Below, piece by piece: positions 50,652 to 60,992 of a stretch of 64,000 nt of DNA. Position 1 is the stretch's first letter, and each line of letters begins with the position of its first letter. Position numbers and translations under genes: made by a program. The notes beneath the pieces were generated by a model. It made no database searches, had not been told where the DNA came from, and saw nothing but the letters and a program-made list of their open reading frames with translations. Source of the DNA: Prevotella sp. P6B1 (GTDB taxonomy: Bacteria; Bacteroidota; Bacteroidia; Bacteroidales; Bacteroidaceae). The stretch covers positions 124,001 through 188,000 of the forward strand of contig NZ_JNKF01000011.1 in NCBI RefSeq assembly GCF_000702825.1, given 5' to 3'.

Positions 50652-53600
50652 TTTCTTTTTGCGCTTCTTTGTAGAGAACAGGTCGCGAAGACCGTTGAAG
50701 TCCTTCTTCATGATGAGGCCGATGCCTTGCGTGTTGAGGGACGATTTTGTAAAGTAACGGTCGTTAGTCTGGTTGTAGACCTTTAGCGCCAAGTTGCCGT
50801 TGGGGTAGAGGAGATACTGTACGTCGAAATCGCCGATGAATGATGGACTGGCTTGTGTGGCATTATCGCGATAACCGAACTGACCATTGATAAGCAGTCG
50901 GTTGTTCAGCATGCGACCGTTGATAATGCCTTCGTATTCTGCATTATGCCATCCTTCGTTTCCGGTTGAGATGTTTGCGCCGAAGTTCCAGTTATCGTTC
51001 TTGATGAACTGGTTGATCAGCGAATTGATTTGTGATGAAAGCGTACCCGACAGAAAGCTCTGCATAGCCAGCGATGTCTGGTCAATACGCTCACCTGTGG
51101 CGCTGGTGCTGTTGTTGGCACCCTGATTGTAGAATCGGCCGATGGCCAACAGATAAACCACCTGCTGGTTCATCTCTTGTTGTCCGTTGATAACAGAGCG
51201 TACCATCTGCTGTTCATCGGCATTTACGGTTGGCATCTCTAAGTCGAAGTCAACCTGTGGCGCAGCTGGCTGTCCGCCGATATTCATCAGACAGTTTACG
51301 CGAATGGTGTTGCTGCTGAACGAATTGCCGATGTTCAGGTCTGAGAGGCTCACGCCGCTTACGGTATAGACGGCCTGCAGGTTGAGTGCTGCCTGATAGG
51401 GGTCGCCACCGAACACAATGGTGCCTCCTCGATTGAATGTGAAGTTCTTCTTGATGATGTTTTGGATGGTGATGCCATACGTGCCGTGATCGACGGTGTA
51501 GGTTCCGAACATGTTGAATGAGCCCTTGTTGTGGAATGAGGCACGAAGTGAGCCATTGCCATAAAGGGTGATATAATCTTTAGTGTTCTCGTCCATGAGG
51601 AGTTTGAGGGCTGCGTCGGGGGTAGCGTTAATCTGGAAATTGATGTAGATGTCGGTATCGTCGGCGCGCGTGTTGACAGGGATGTTGGCGCCAGATTTGG
51701 CAACTGTGCCAGATGAGGTGGTCGAGCCCGACTGCTCCCATGAGATGAACTCCTGATTGCTGATGGCATCAGGACTGGCGGCATTATACACAAATACCGT
51801 TCCAGGTTGTGGGGTGACGTTGCAATCGATAATTACGTCGTTGCCATGCCCGCTGATGCTGACATTGCCTGAGGCATAGACTGTGCCATAGAATGTCGAC
51901 TCGCTTCCATCTGGATTCGTAAAGTCTTTAAAGTCGTATGCCAATAGGTCGTCGGCCTCTACGTTGAGGTCGTAGCTCAGGTTGGTCAGATGCTGGTGGT
52001 GTATGCCACCCGAGAGTATGCCCTTATGCCCTAATGCGTCATAGATAGCCATGTGGCGCAGTTCAATCTCGTCGGGTATCATCACGACCGTGTCGCGTAC
52101 CAACTTATAAGTGGTGTTGAGTGGAGTAACGGTAGCCTCGCCATCCACAATCAGGTTTCCTGTCAGGTTAATATTGTCGAGTGTACCTGAGAGACGGGCT
52201 GTTCCCTCACCACGTCCGTTGATGCTACTGAGGAAACTCTTGGTGAAGTTATGCATGAACTCGATGCTGGTGCCGTCGGCTTCAATACCCAAGTCGATGG
52301 TGTTGTGTACGGGCGAGACATAGCCGTTGATACGTGTCTTGGCGTCTGGACCATCATCAGCCACCGCATGAATATCGATTTGCTGGGCCTCGTGGTTCCA
52401 GTTGGCAAGTGCATGGAGCACACCCATACGACCACGCTCAAACTTGAATTCTTCGACGGTCAGGTCGGCATTAGCCTTGAACTCATCGAAGAGCGACCAG
52501 GCGCGTGCCTTTCCTGTGGCCTTGCCGCTGAACTCTACGCTATGGAAGTTGACAAGGTCGAGGATATAACCTACCTCCACCTCACGCAGGTCGATGGTTA
52601 GAGAGTCGGTGTCGTTTTTCGAGGCGATACCATCCACGATGATGTGTTGTGCACCGTGATGCACGGAGAAATGGTCAACCAGCAGGAATTTGTCGGTATA
52701 GAGCACATCCGAAGGCTCTACGTCCCAGTCTTCGCCACGCAGGATGATGTGCGACGGCATTACGCGGAAGTGGGCTTCGGGCTTTCCTGCCACGTTATGA
52801 TATAGTTGCATGATGGTGTTCATCTCACCACTCATATGCTCGTTTTCGTCGTGGTTGTCCCAATAGATTGCTGTGGTGAGGTTGTTGTTGGCAGCATGAG
52901 CCGAGAGACCGAGGTCAAGATGCTGTCCGTTGTCCATCAGTTTTTGGATGCTGACGTTGCAGCGCATGGTGTCGGCAGGCGATGAGATGTTCACGAAGCC
53001 ATCGTTGTACCATGCGCCATTATAGGCAAACGAGGGAATGGCACCGTTCAGGTAAAGCTCGTTGGTATAGTCGTTCACGCGGGCTTGAAGCGTAACTGGC
53101 TGGCGTAGTTGCAGGTCAATGTTGAAGATGCGTCGCAGCCAGTCGCTTTTGCTCACCATCAGGCGCAGTACGAAGTTGTTGTTGCTCTTAGTGGTCTTTG
53201 CGGGAAGGATGGGCAATGTAGGTAGCTTACTCTTCAATAGATTGGTGAAGCTGGCAGCTAAGGTCTTATAGTCGAACTGTCCCTTCAACTCTGCATCGGC
53301 AAAGTCGCTCTTGATGCTGAGAAAGTGGATGCCGTTCTCATGCCCGGTGGTGATGTTAAGGTTGTCGAGACGATAGGCTGGATGCTGTTCGGTAGCCGAT
53401 ATATTGAAGTTACTCAGTCGGATATTGCCTTGTGCGTCGTTGAGGTTATGAGCGGCGATATCGGCTTCTAATTGTCCACTCAATGTGGCATTGCTCCATT
53501 GATCGGTCAGGTGTAAAGCCTGTGGATTATAGCGCTCGATAAATGCCTGTAGCTTGATGGAATTTAGAGTTTTTCCGCTGATATGCTCGTCTGACAGTTC

Positions 53601-55085
53601 TGCTTTGATTTCGGCCTCGAGGTTCGGGTCGTCTATGTCGATGTGGCCAGCAATCTTACCTTGGTTATAGCCACCGTCGAGAACGAGATGATGGTAGGTG
53701 TAGCCCTTGTAGTCGAAATCGCTGATCAGACCTTCAACGTTCACGTCAGGCTTCTGTCCCTCGTGCAGTTGTCCCTTGAGGGCGAGGGTAGTGCTGATTT
53801 TTCCTAAATCGTTGTTGGCTAATAGCTGTTGAAGGCTTAATGAGGCGATGTCTACAGTACCGGCAAACGATTGGTCGGCTGCTAAGTCAACAGAAACCTT
53901 TGCCTCGCCAGCGCCAGTCTGCAGGTTGGCCTGCAGGTTGCCGGCACCTTGTTGACTGCGTTCGCAGTTGGCTGTCAGCTGTACGCTGCCCAAACGTGTC
54001 AGCTCCGTTGGAATCTGTGGAAACGCTTTGGCGAGCAAGCCTATATAATCCTCAGATATCGCCAAACGGTTCAGCTGCACATTCCAATATGCGCGTTTCT
54101 GCCAGTCGGCCAACCATCCATGAGCTTGAATGTCAAGCTCGTGTCCCGTTGATGAAACCAAAAGGTTGGGAACCTGTACTTGTGTGTCTGACCCCTTGAA
54201 GTCGGTTTCTATGGAAACTTTATTTGATAAACCCTTTAATGCTGGTATAAAACAACTTAATTCTGAGGGTGTTATGTTTGTGTTCGATATCTTTCCGTAA
54301 TAGTTGAGCGATCCCTTCTGCATACCGCTGTCTGTGAGGAGATAGGAGGCGCTGAGGTTGTCGATCTGCAGGTGTGAAAGGGGTGTTCCCACCAGTAGAT
54401 TCTCCAGCTGCGACTGTTTGCGACCAGCCGCTAAATGGAATTTCAGACGCTTGACCACCAGGCCGCAACGTTCTTTCAGTTCCAAACGCTTCACGTTGAT
54501 GTTGAGCGAGTCGTCGGTCAGGGTACGCAGGTTGATGTGGGCGCTCAGGTCGCTCACCTTGAGGTGGGCGGGATTGAATAAACCGATGGTCTGTGGTTGG
54601 TCATATTGGTCATACGTCAGACTGGAGCGGCGTATGATGATCGAGTTAATACGCAGGTCGAGTGGGGTGTGGCTGGTGGTATCCTTCGATGCCAGCGAGT
54701 CGAGCACGAACTGGAAGTTGGTTTGGCTCTGGGCGTTCTCCTTATATAATAGGAAATGGGCGCCAAAGAGCTGAGCCGATGAAATGGCTATTCTTCCTTT
54801 GAATAGCGGCAGTATCTCGAGGCGTACCGACAAGCGGCCCACGCGCAGCATGTCCTGTTGCTGCTGGTCCTCGATACACACGTTGTCGATGATCACGCGG
54901 TTAAAGAATCCCAGGTCGATGCGCCCCACGGTAACATGGGTGCCAAGCTTATCAGAAATAGCCCCGGCCACTTTGCGTCCGAGGAAGTCCTGTGTCTGTG
55001 GAATATATGAAACAGCCATGAGTGCCACATTCAGCAGAATGACACCCCAAATTGTATAGCTAACGAATCTTTTTAGTAACTTCAC
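50613..55085 (-). CDS. tamB: TamB-like translocation and assembly module protein
   Basis: 1490 aa with a GTG start at 55083-55085. A single N-terminal membrane anchor (FVSYTIWGVILLNVALMAVSYI) is followed by a very long beta-rich periplasmic region and the conserved C-terminal DUF490/TamB domain (NFTFNRGGTIVFGGDPYQAALNL, then a QVVYLLAIGRFYN segment). TamB proteins bridge inner and outer membrane, helping outer-membrane protein assembly and phospholipid transport. A -7 box (TAATTTTG; plus-strand 55090-55097) lies almost at the start codon, and the nqr operon is divergent. Confidence 0.93.
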   Translation of the reverse strand: MKLLKRFVSYTIWGVILLNVALMAVSYIPQTQDFLGRKVAGAISDKLGTHVTVGRIDLGFFNRVIIDNVCIEDQQQQDMLRVGRLSVRLEILPLFKGRIAISSAQLFGAHFLLYKENAQSQTNFQFVLDSLASKDTTSHTPLDLRINSIIIRRSSLTYDQYDQPQTIGLFNPAHLKVSDLSAHINLRTLTDDSLNINVKRLELKERCGLVVKRLKFHLAAGRKQSQLENLLVGTPLSHLQIDNLSASYLLTDSGMQKGSLNYYGKISNTNITPSELSCFIPALKGLSNKVSIETDFKGSDTQVQVPNLLVSSTGHELDIQAHGWLADWQKRAYWNVQLNRLAISEDYIGLLAKAFPQIPTELTRLGSVQLTANCERSQQGAGNLQANLQTGAGEAKVSVDLAADQSFAGTVDIASLSLQQLLANNDLGKISTTLALKGQLHEGQKPDVNVEGLISDFDYKGYTYHHLVLDGGYNQGKIAGHIDIDDPNLEAEIKAELSDEHISGKTLNSIKLQAFIERYNPQALHLTDQWSNATLSGQLEADIAAHNLNDAQGNIRLSNFNISATEQHPAYRLDNLNITTGHENGIHFLSIKSDFADAELKGQFDYKTLAASFTNLLKSKLPTLPILPAKTTKSNNNFVLRLMVSKSDWLRRIFNIDLQLRQPVTLQARVNDYTNELYLNGAIPSFAYNGAWYNDGFVNISSPADTMRCNVSIQKLMDNGQHLDLGLSAHAANNNLTTAIYWDNHDENEHMSGEMNTIMQLYHNVAGKPEAHFRVMPSHIILRGEDWDVEPSDVLYTDKFLLVDHFSVHHGAQHIIVDGIASKNDTDSLTIDLREVEVGYILDLVNFHSVEFSGKATGKARAWSLFDEFKANADLTVEEFKFERGRMGVLHALANWNHEAQQIDIHAVADDGPDAKTRINGYVSPVHNTIDLGIEADGTSIEFMHNFTKSFLSSINGRGEGTARLSGTLDNINLTGNLIVDGEATVTPLNTTYKLVRDTVVMIPDEIELRHMAIYDALGHKGILSGGIHHQHLTNLSYDLNVEADDLLAYDFKDFTNPDGSESTFYGTVYASGNVSISGHGNDVIIDCNVTPQPGTVFVYNAASPDAISNQEFISWEQSGSTTSSGTVAKSGANIPVNTRADDTDIYINFQINATPDAALKLLMDENTKDYITLYGNGSLRASFHNKGSFNMFGTYTVDHGTYGITIQNIIKKNFTFNRGGTIVFGGDPYQAALNLQAVYTVSGVSLSDLNIGNSFSSNTIRVNCLMNIGGQPAAPQVDFDLEMPTVNADEQQMVRSVINGQQEMNQQVVYLLAIGRFYNQGANNSTSATGERIDQTSLAMQSFLSGTLSSQINSLINQFIKNDNWNFGANISTGNEGWHNAEYEGIINGRMLNNRLLINGQFGYRDNATQASPSFIGDFDVQYLLYPNGNLALKVYNQTNDRYFTKSSLNTQGIGLIMKKDFNGLRDLFSTKKRKKKSAATNVKENHTK

Positions 55086-55161
55086 GAGGCAAAATTACGA
55101 CATTTTGTCGGGATTCGGGCATTTTTTTTCCATTATTTGATTTTATGTGCTATTTTTTATG

Positions 55162-55169
55162 TAATTTTG
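55162..55169 (+). promoter_or_regulatory. -7 box of the nqr operon
   Basis: TAATTTTG, with TTTG at 55136-55139 upstream at a slightly long spacing of 22 bp. The start codon of nqrA follows 39 nt later. Confidence 0.55.
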
Positions 55170-55208
55170 CAGTCGCAACGAACACTATTCAATAAATTTC
55201 TGATATAA

Positions 55209-56552
55209 ATGGCAAATGTGATTAAGTTACGCAAAGGCTTAGACATTACCCTTGAAGGCAAGGCCGAGGAGAAGAAAATCCAGCTGAAATCAAACGGCAA
55301 GTTTGCGCTTGTTCCCGACGATTTCGAGGGAGTTACTCCAAAGGTTGTTGTCAAGGAGGGCGATCATGTCAAGGCCGGGGATGCCTTGTTCATCAACAAG
55401 CTGTATCCTGAGGTAAAGTTTGCCTCGCCCGTTAGCGGAACAGTTCGCGAAGTGGTGCGTGGTGAACGTAGAAAAGTGCTCTGCGTGCGAGTGGATGCCG
55501 ACGAGACGCAGGAGTTCACCGACTTCGGCAAGAAGGACGTCAGCAAGCTTGTAGAGGAGCAAGTAGTTAATGCGCTGTTAGAGGCGGGTATCTTCGGATA
55601 CATCAACCAGTTGCCCTACGCTGTTTCAACCAATCCAAGTTTGAAACCGAGGGCAATTTTCGTTTCTGCCCTGCGCGACAAGCCTCTGGCCTGTGATTTC
55701 GAGTATGAGGTTCAGGGTCAGGAGGCCGATTTCCAGACGGGTATCGATGCCCTGTCGCGTATCGCTACCGTTTATCTGGGTATAGGCGTGAACTCGAAGC
55801 TTGGTAACACCAAGAATGCGCAGGTTTGCGTGTTCGACGGTAAATGCCCAGCCGGAAACGTAGGCGTGCAGGTGAACCATATCTCGCCAGTGAACAAGGG
55901 TGAGGTGGTATGGACTATTGGCGACCCATCGGTGGTGCTGTTCATCGGTCGTTTGTTCAATACCGGTAAGGTGGATCTGCGTCGTACCGTGGCCTTGTGT
56001 GGTAGCGAGGTCAAGAACCCCGCACATGTGGACATGCTGGTGGGCGAGGAGCTCTCAACGCTGCTGAGCAACAGCTATGATGCTTCGCACTCGGTACGTA
56101 TCATCAATGGTAATGTGCTCACCGGTCGTCCCACAACGAAGGATGGCTATCTGGGTGCACACACCAGCGAGATTACCGTTATTCCCGAGGGTAACGATGC
56201 CGACGAGATGCTGGGATGGATTCTGCCACGCTTCAAGCAGTTCTCTGTGAACCGCAGCTATTTCTCATGGCTGTGTGGTAAGAAGAAGTATGCGCTCGAT
56301 GCCCGCGTGAAGGGTGGTGAGCGCCATATGATTATGAGTGGTGAGTACGACAAGGTGCTGCCCATGGACATCTATGGTGAGTACCTGATCAAGGCCATCA
56401 TCGCCGGCGATATCGACCGCCAGGAGGCGTTGGGTATCTACGAGGTGGCTCCCGAGGATTTCGCACTTGCAGAGTTCGTGGATTCATCGAAACTGGAGCT
56501 GCAGCGCATCGTGCGTGAGGGCCTGAATATTTTACGTAAAGAAAACGCATAA
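55209..56552 (+). CDS. nqrA: Na+-translocating NADH:quinone reductase subunit A
   Basis: 447 aa, full length. Opens IKLRKGLDITLEGKAEEKK, the typical NqrA start, with a lipoyl/barrel-sandwich segment (VKEGDHVKAGDALFINKLYP) and C-terminal domain containing SWLCGKKKYALDARVKGG. NqrA is the cytoplasmic quinone-site-associated subunit. First gene of the complete nqrABCDEF operon; nqrB follows after 2 nt. Confidence 0.97.
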   Translation: MANVIKLRKGLDITLEGKAEEKKIQLKSNGKFALVPDDFEGVTPKVVVKEGDHVKAGDALFINKLYPEVKFASPVSGTVREVVRGERRKVLCVRVDADETQEFTDFGKKDVSKLVEEQVVNALLEAGIFGYINQLPYAVSTNPSLKPRAIFVSALRDKPLACDFEYEVQGQEADFQTGIDALSRIATVYLGIGVNSKLGNTKNAQVCVFDGKCPAGNVGVQVNHISPVNKGEVVWTIGDPSVVLFIGRLFNTGKVDLRRTVALCGSEVKNPAHVDMLVGEELSTLLSNSYDASHSVRIINGNVLTGRPTTKDGYLGAHTSEITVIPEGNDADEMLGWILPRFKQFSVNRSYFSWLCGKKKYALDARVKGGERHMIMSGEYDKVLPMDIYGEYLIKAIIAGDIDRQEALGIYEVAPEDFALAEFVDSSKLELQRIVREGLNILRKENA

Positions 56553-56554
56553 CT

Positions 56555-57715
56555 ATGTCAGCATTAAGAAATTATCTCAATAAAATCAAGCCGAACTTTG
56601 AGGAGGGTGGCAAGCTTCATGCCTTCCGCTCTGTGTTCGACGGCTTTGAGACCTTCCTCTACGTGCCCAACGACACGGCGAAGGCTGGTGGCGTGAATAT
56701 TCACGATTCCATCGACTCAAAGCGCATCATGAGTATGGTGGTTATCGCCCTGATGCCCGCCATGCTGTTTGGTATGTATAATATCGGTTACCAGAATGCG
56801 CTGGCTGCCGGCACCTTGGCCACAGCCTCGTTCTTCGAGCTGTTTGCCTTTGGTTTCCTGGCTGTTCTGCCCAAGATTCTGGTGAGCTATATCGTAGGTC
56901 TGGGCATCGAGTTTGCCTGGGCACAATGGAAGGGTGAGGAGATCCAGGAGGGTTACCTCGTATCGGGTATCATCATTCCGCTCATCATTCCTATCGGTTG
57001 TCCGCTGTGGATGCTCGCGCTGGCCTGCGCCTTCTCCGTTATCTTCTGTAAGGAGATATTCGGTGGTACGGGTATGAACATTTTTAATCCTGCTATCGCA
57101 GCCCGTATGTTCCTGTTCTTCGCCTATCCTTCCAAGATGACGGGTGATACCGTTTGGGTGGCTCAGAACAGCATCTTCGGCCTGGGTAACGACCTGCCCG
57201 ACGGCTTTACCGCTGCCACACCACTTGGTCAGCTGGCACAGAACATCACCCCCGACGCGTCGATTCTGGATATGGCGCTGGGCTTTATTCCCGGTTCTAT
57301 CGGTGAAACCAGCCTGGTAGCAATCGCCATTGGTGCCGTTATCCTGCTGTGGACCGGTATCGCCTCTTGGCGCACCATGCTGAGCGTATTCGTGGGTGGC
57401 ACGCTGCTGGCTGTGATCTTCGAGCAGAGCGGTCAGGGCATGACCTGGTGGCACCATTTCGTGATGGGTGGTTTCGCTTTCGGTGCAGTGTTCATGGCTA
57501 CCGATCCTGTCACCTCATGCCGCACCACTACCGGACAGTATATCTACGGCTTCCTGATTGGCGCTATGGCCATCATCATCCGTGTGATGAATGCCGGTTA
57601 TCCCGAGGGTATGATGCTTGCCATCTTCTTTGGTAACATGTTTGCTCCAACTATCGACCACTTCGTTGTGGAGCGCAATATCTCTAAACGTTTAAAGAGA
57701 GGAGGTCGCAAATGA
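56555..57715 (+). CDS. nqrB: Na+-NQR subunit B
   Basis: 386 aa, polytopic (about ten helices). Binds covalent FMN through a Thr in the GFTAATPLGQLA region (near residue 225) and riboflavin, and forms part of the sodium channel. The motif GGTGMNIFNPAIAARMFLFFAYP and the final FATD-like AVFMATDPVTSCRTTTGQYIY are diagnostic. It overlaps nqrC by 4 nt. Confidence 0.97.
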   Translation: MSALRNYLNKIKPNFEEGGKLHAFRSVFDGFETFLYVPNDTAKAGGVNIHDSIDSKRIMSMVVIALMPAMLFGMYNIGYQNALAAGTLATASFFELFAFGFLAVLPKILVSYIVGLGIEFAWAQWKGEEIQEGYLVSGIIIPLIIPIGCPLWMLALACAFSVIFCKEIFGGTGMNIFNPAIAARMFLFFAYPSKMTGDTVWVAQNSIFGLGNDLPDGFTAATPLGQLAQNITPDASILDMALGFIPGSIGETSLVAIAIGAVILLWTGIASWRTMLSVFVGGTLLAVIFEQSGQGMTWWHHFVMGGFAFGAVFMATDPVTSCRTTTGQYIYGFLIGAMAIIIRVMNAGYPEGMMLAIFFGNMFAPTIDHFVVERNISKRLKRGGRK

Positions 57716-58380
57716 AACTGAATACAAACTCTAACGCGTACATTATTATTTATAGCGCGATCATGGTGGTTATCGTGGCTTTCCTGCTGGCATTTGTCTA
57801 TCAGGCTCTGAAGCCCATGCAGGATGCTAACGTGGCCCTCGATGTGAAGAAGCAGATTCTCTACTCGCTCAACATCCGCAACCTGGATGGTGCCGAGGCC
57901 GAGGCCAAGTATGCCGAGGTAGTGAAGGCTGAGAAAGAGGACGGTGAGAACGGCCAGAAGGTTTATGAGTGCCAGATTGACGGCAAGCAGATCGTGGTTG
58001 TATCGCTCAAGGGCATGGGTCTTTGGGGCGGCATCAGCGGCTATCTGGCTGTCGACGAGGCAGGCAAGGTTTACGGCGCCTACTTCAACCACGAAGGTGA
58101 GACCGCTGGTCTGGGTGCTGAAATCAAGGACTCTCAGGAGTGGCAGGAGAAGTTCATCGGCAAGCAGATCTGGGACGAGCAGGGCAACGTGGTTCTCTCA
58201 GTTGTTAAGAAGGTGGAGAACCCCGCTACACAGGTGGACTGTGTTACTGGTGCCACCCTTACTTCGAATGGCGTTGACGCGATGCTGAAGGACGGAATGA
58301 AAGATTTCCAGACCTATGTTATCGGCCGAATGCTCGAGACTGTTGCAAATACTGATTCAACTAAAGTAGTGGAGGAATAA
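57712..58380 (+). CDS. nqrC: Na+-NQR subunit C
   Basis: 222 aa. One N-terminal membrane helix (AYIIIYSAIMVVIVAFLLAFV) and a periplasmic FMN-binding domain with the flavinylation motif VTGATLTSNGVD, whose Thr near residue 184 carries covalent FMN. GLWGGISGYLAVD is also typical. It is shorter than the ~255-aa proteobacterial form. Confidence 0.96.
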   Translation: MKLNTNSNAYIIIYSAIMVVIVAFLLAFVYQALKPMQDANVALDVKKQILYSLNIRNLDGAEAEAKYAEVVKAEKEDGENGQKVYECQIDGKQIVVVSLKGMGLWGGISGYLAVDEAGKVYGAYFNHEGETAGLGAEIKDSQEWQEKFIGKQIWDEQGNVVLSVVKKVENPATQVDCVTGATLTSNGVDAMLKDGMKDFQTYVIGRMLETVANTDSTKVVEE

Positions 58381-58384
58381 GACT

Positions 58385-59008
58385 ATGGCATTATTCAGTA
58401 AACAAAATAAGGAGGTTTTTACCAACCCGTTGAACGTAGATCATCCTATCCTCGGACAGGTATTGGGTATCTGCTCGGCGCTGGCTGTTACATCGCAGCT
58501 CAAGCCCGCCATCGTGATGGGACTGGCTGTAACCGTAATCACAGCCTTCTCAAACACCATCATCTCTATCATCCGCAACACCATTCCTAACCGCATCCGT
58601 ATTGTGGTTCAGCTGGTGGTTGTGGCTGCGCTGGTAACCATCGTGAGCCAGATCCTGAAGGCTTTCGCCTACGATGTGAGCGTGCAGCTGAGTGTGTATG
58701 TAGGTCTGATTATCACCAACTGTATCCTGATGGGCCGCCTCGAGGCGTTTGCCATGCAGAACAAGCCCTGGCCTTCGTTCCTCGATGGTGTGGGCAACGG
58801 TCTGGGCTACGCTATGATCCTGGTGATTGTGGGTGCCGTTCGTGAGTTGCTGGGCCGTGGCTCTCTGCTGGGCTTCCAGCTGATTCCCGATGCCTGCTAC
58901 GACTTCGGTTATGTGAACAATGGTATGATGACGATGCCCGCTATGGCGCTGATCCTTGTGGGATGTGTGATCTGGGTTCATCGTGCTTACTTTTATAAGG
59001 AGAAATAA
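58385..59008 (+). CDS. nqrD: Na+-NQR subunit D
   Basis: 207 aa, six membrane helices. Signatures: NPLNVDHPILGQVLGICSALAV, TNCILMGRLEAFAM and GVGNGLGYAMILVIVGAVRELLG. With NqrE it coordinates an intramembrane 2Fe-2S centre through conserved cysteines (C28-type GICSAL and TNCILM). Confidence 0.97.
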   Translation: MALFSKQNKEVFTNPLNVDHPILGQVLGICSALAVTSQLKPAIVMGLAVTVITAFSNTIISIIRNTIPNRIRIVVQLVVVAALVTIVSQILKAFAYDVSVQLSVYVGLIITNCILMGRLEAFAMQNKPWPSFLDGVGNGLGYAMILVIVGAVRELLGRGSLLGFQLIPDACYDFGYVNNGMMTMPAMALILVGCVIWVHRAYFYKEK

Positions 59009-59011
59009 GAT

Positions 59012-59638
59012 ATGGAACACGCAATATCATTACTGTTCAGGTCGATCTTTGTCGACAATATGATCTTCGCTTTCTTCCTCGGCATGTGCTCTTACCTGGC
59101 TGTGTCGAAGACGGTGAAGACTTCGCTGGGACTCGGTCTCGCTGTGACCTTCGTGCTCACCGTTACCGTTCCCGTCAACTATCTGTTGCAGACTAAGGTG
59201 CTGGGCCCCGACTGCCTCGTTGAGGGTGTGGATCTCAGCTACCTCAGCTTTATCCTCTTCATCGCTGTCATCGCAGGTATGGTGCAGCTGGTAGAGATGA
59301 CGGTCGAGAAGTACTCGCCCTCGCTCTATGCCGCGCTGGGTATCTTCCTGCCTCTGATTGCCGTTAACTGCGCTATCATGGGTGCTTCGCTGTTCATGCA
59401 GCAGCGCATCCTGATGGATCCCTCTAACTCGCAGGCCATCACCTCTGTATGGGATGCCGTGATCTACGGCTTCGGCTCTGGTATCGGTTGGGCGCTGGCC
59501 ATCGTGGCCATGGGTGCCATTCGCGAAAAGATGCAGTATTCGGATGTGCCCAAGCCCCTGCAGGGCCTCGGCATCGTGTTTATCACCGTGGGCCTGATGG
59601 CTATGGCGATGATGTGTTTCTCTGGCTTAAACATTTAA
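59012..59638 (+). CDS. nqrE: Na+-NQR subunit E
   Basis: 208 aa, six membrane helices, homologous to NqrD in inverted topology. Signatures: [33 protein letters not shown] and [20 protein letters not shown], with cysteines in GMCSYL and VNCAIM for the shared iron-sulfur centre. Begins 3 nt after nqrD. Confidence 0.97.
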   Translation: MEHAISLLFRSIFVDNMIFAFFLGMCSYLAVSKTVKTSLGLGLAVTFVLTVTVPVNYLLQTKVLGPDCLVEGVDLSYLSFILFIAVIAGMVQLVEMTVEKYSPSLYAALGIFLPLIAVNCAIMGASLFMQQRILMDPSNSQAITSVWDAVIYGFGSGIGWALAIVAMGAIREKMQYSDVPKPLQGLGIVFITVGLMAMAMMCFSGLNI

Positions 59639-59644
59639 TAAGGT

Positions 59645-60913
59645 ATGGCACAGTTTATAGCATATAGTATAGGAGTGTTCCTCCTGGTAATCATCTTGCT
59701 GGTGGTTATCCTGTTGGTGGCCAAGAAGTATCTGAGCCCCAGCGGCAATGTGAATATTACAGTTAACGGCGACAGGGTGCTCAACGTGCCACAGGGTAAC
59801 AACCTGATGGCCACACTCAACGAGAACGGCATCTTCCTGCCTTCAGCCTGTGGCGGTAAGGCCAGCTGTGGCCAGTGTAAGGTGCAGGTGCTCGAGGGTG
59901 GCGGCGAGATTCTCGACTCAGAGAAGCCTCACTTCTCGCGCAAGCAGATCAAGGACCACTGGCGCCTGGGCTGCCAATGCAAGGTGAAGGGCGACCTGAA
60001 GATTCATGTAGATGAGTCGATCCTGGGTGTTAAGGAGTACGAGTGTACCGTGATCTCTAACAAGAACGTGGCTACCTTCATCAAGGAGTTCAAGGTGCAG
60101 CTGCCTGCCGGCGCTCATATGGACTTCCTGCCTGGCTCGTATGCCCAGATCAAGATTCCTAAGTTCGATTGCATCGACTATGATAAGGATTTCGACAAGA
60201 GCCTGATTGGCGACGAGTATCTGCCTGCATGGGAGAAGTTTGGTCTGTTCCCACTCAAGTGTAAGAACCCCGAGGACACCATCCGTGCCTACTCAATGGC
60301 CAACTATCCAGCCGAGGGTGATGTGTTCATGCTCACCGTGCGTATCGCCACACCTCCATTTAAGGCCGACCGTTCGGGCTTCATGGATGTGAACCCTGGT
60401 ATCGCTTCATCGTATATCTTCTCGCTGAAACCCGGCGACAAGGTGATCATGAGCGGTCCTTTCGGCGATTTCCACCCACACTTCGACTCGAAGAAGGAGA
60501 TGATCTGGGTTGGTGGTGGTGCCGGTATGGCTCCTCTGCGTGCGCAGATCATGCACATGACCAAGACGCTCCACACCAAGGACCGCGAGATGCACTACTT
60601 CTATGGTGCCCGCGCGCTCAACGAGGTGTTCTATCTGGACGACTTCCTGGGCCTGGAGAAGGAGTACCCCAACTTCCACTTCCACCTGGCGCTCGACCGT
60701 CCCGACCCCGCAGCCGATGCTGCTGGCGTGAAGTACACCCCGGGCTTTGTGCACAATGTGATGTACGAGACCTATCTGAAGAACCACGAGGCTCCCGAGG
60801 ATATCGAGTACTACATGTGCGGTCCTGGCCCTATGTCGAAGGCCGTTGTGGGCATGCTCGATTCGCTCGGCGTAGATCCCGAGTCGATCATGTACGATAA
60901 CTTCGGCGGATAA
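59645..60913 (+). CDS. nqrF: Na+-NQR subunit F (NADH-oxidising flavoprotein)
   Basis: 422 aa. An N-terminal helix anchors a 2Fe-2S ferredoxin domain with C69, C75, C78 and C110. The FAD domain (RAYSMANYPAEG) and the NADH domain (GGGAGMAPLRAQI, YMCGPGPMSKAV) follow, ending YDNFGG. It accepts electrons from NADH and passes them to the membrane subunits. Last gene of the operon. Confidence 0.97.
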   Translation: MAQFIAYSIGVFLLVIILLVVILLVAKKYLSPSGNVNITVNGDRVLNVPQGNNLMATLNENGIFLPSACGGKASCGQCKVQVLEGGGEILDSEKPHFSRKQIKDHWRLGCQCKVKGDLKIHVDESILGVKEYECTVISNKNVATFIKEFKVQLPAGAHMDFLPGSYAQIKIPKFDCIDYDKDFDKSLIGDEYLPAWEKFGLFPLKCKNPEDTIRAYSMANYPAEGDVFMLTVRIATPPFKADRSGFMDVNPGIASSYIFSLKPGDKVIMSGPFGDFHPHFDSKKEMIWVGGGAGMAPLRAQIMHMTKTLHTKDREMHYFYGARALNEVFYLDDFLGLEKEYPNFHFHLALDRPDPAADAAGVKYTPGFVHNVMYETYLKNHEAPEDIEYYMCGPGPMSKAVVGMLDSLGVDPESIMYDNFGG

Positions 60914-60936
60914 TCCGTTATCCCCCATAAACAAAA

Positions 60937-60975
60937 CAAGTGCAGCAACCTTGATGGCGCTGCACTTGTTTTTTT
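60937..60975 (+). terminator. Intrinsic terminator of the nqr operon
   Basis: CAAGTGCAGC (60937-60946) pairs with GCTGCACTTG (60959-60968) and is followed by seven T. The 10-bp perfect stem also separates it from the convergent pflA gene. Confidence 0.93.
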
Positions 60976-60992
60976 GCTTTGCGGCGGGGATT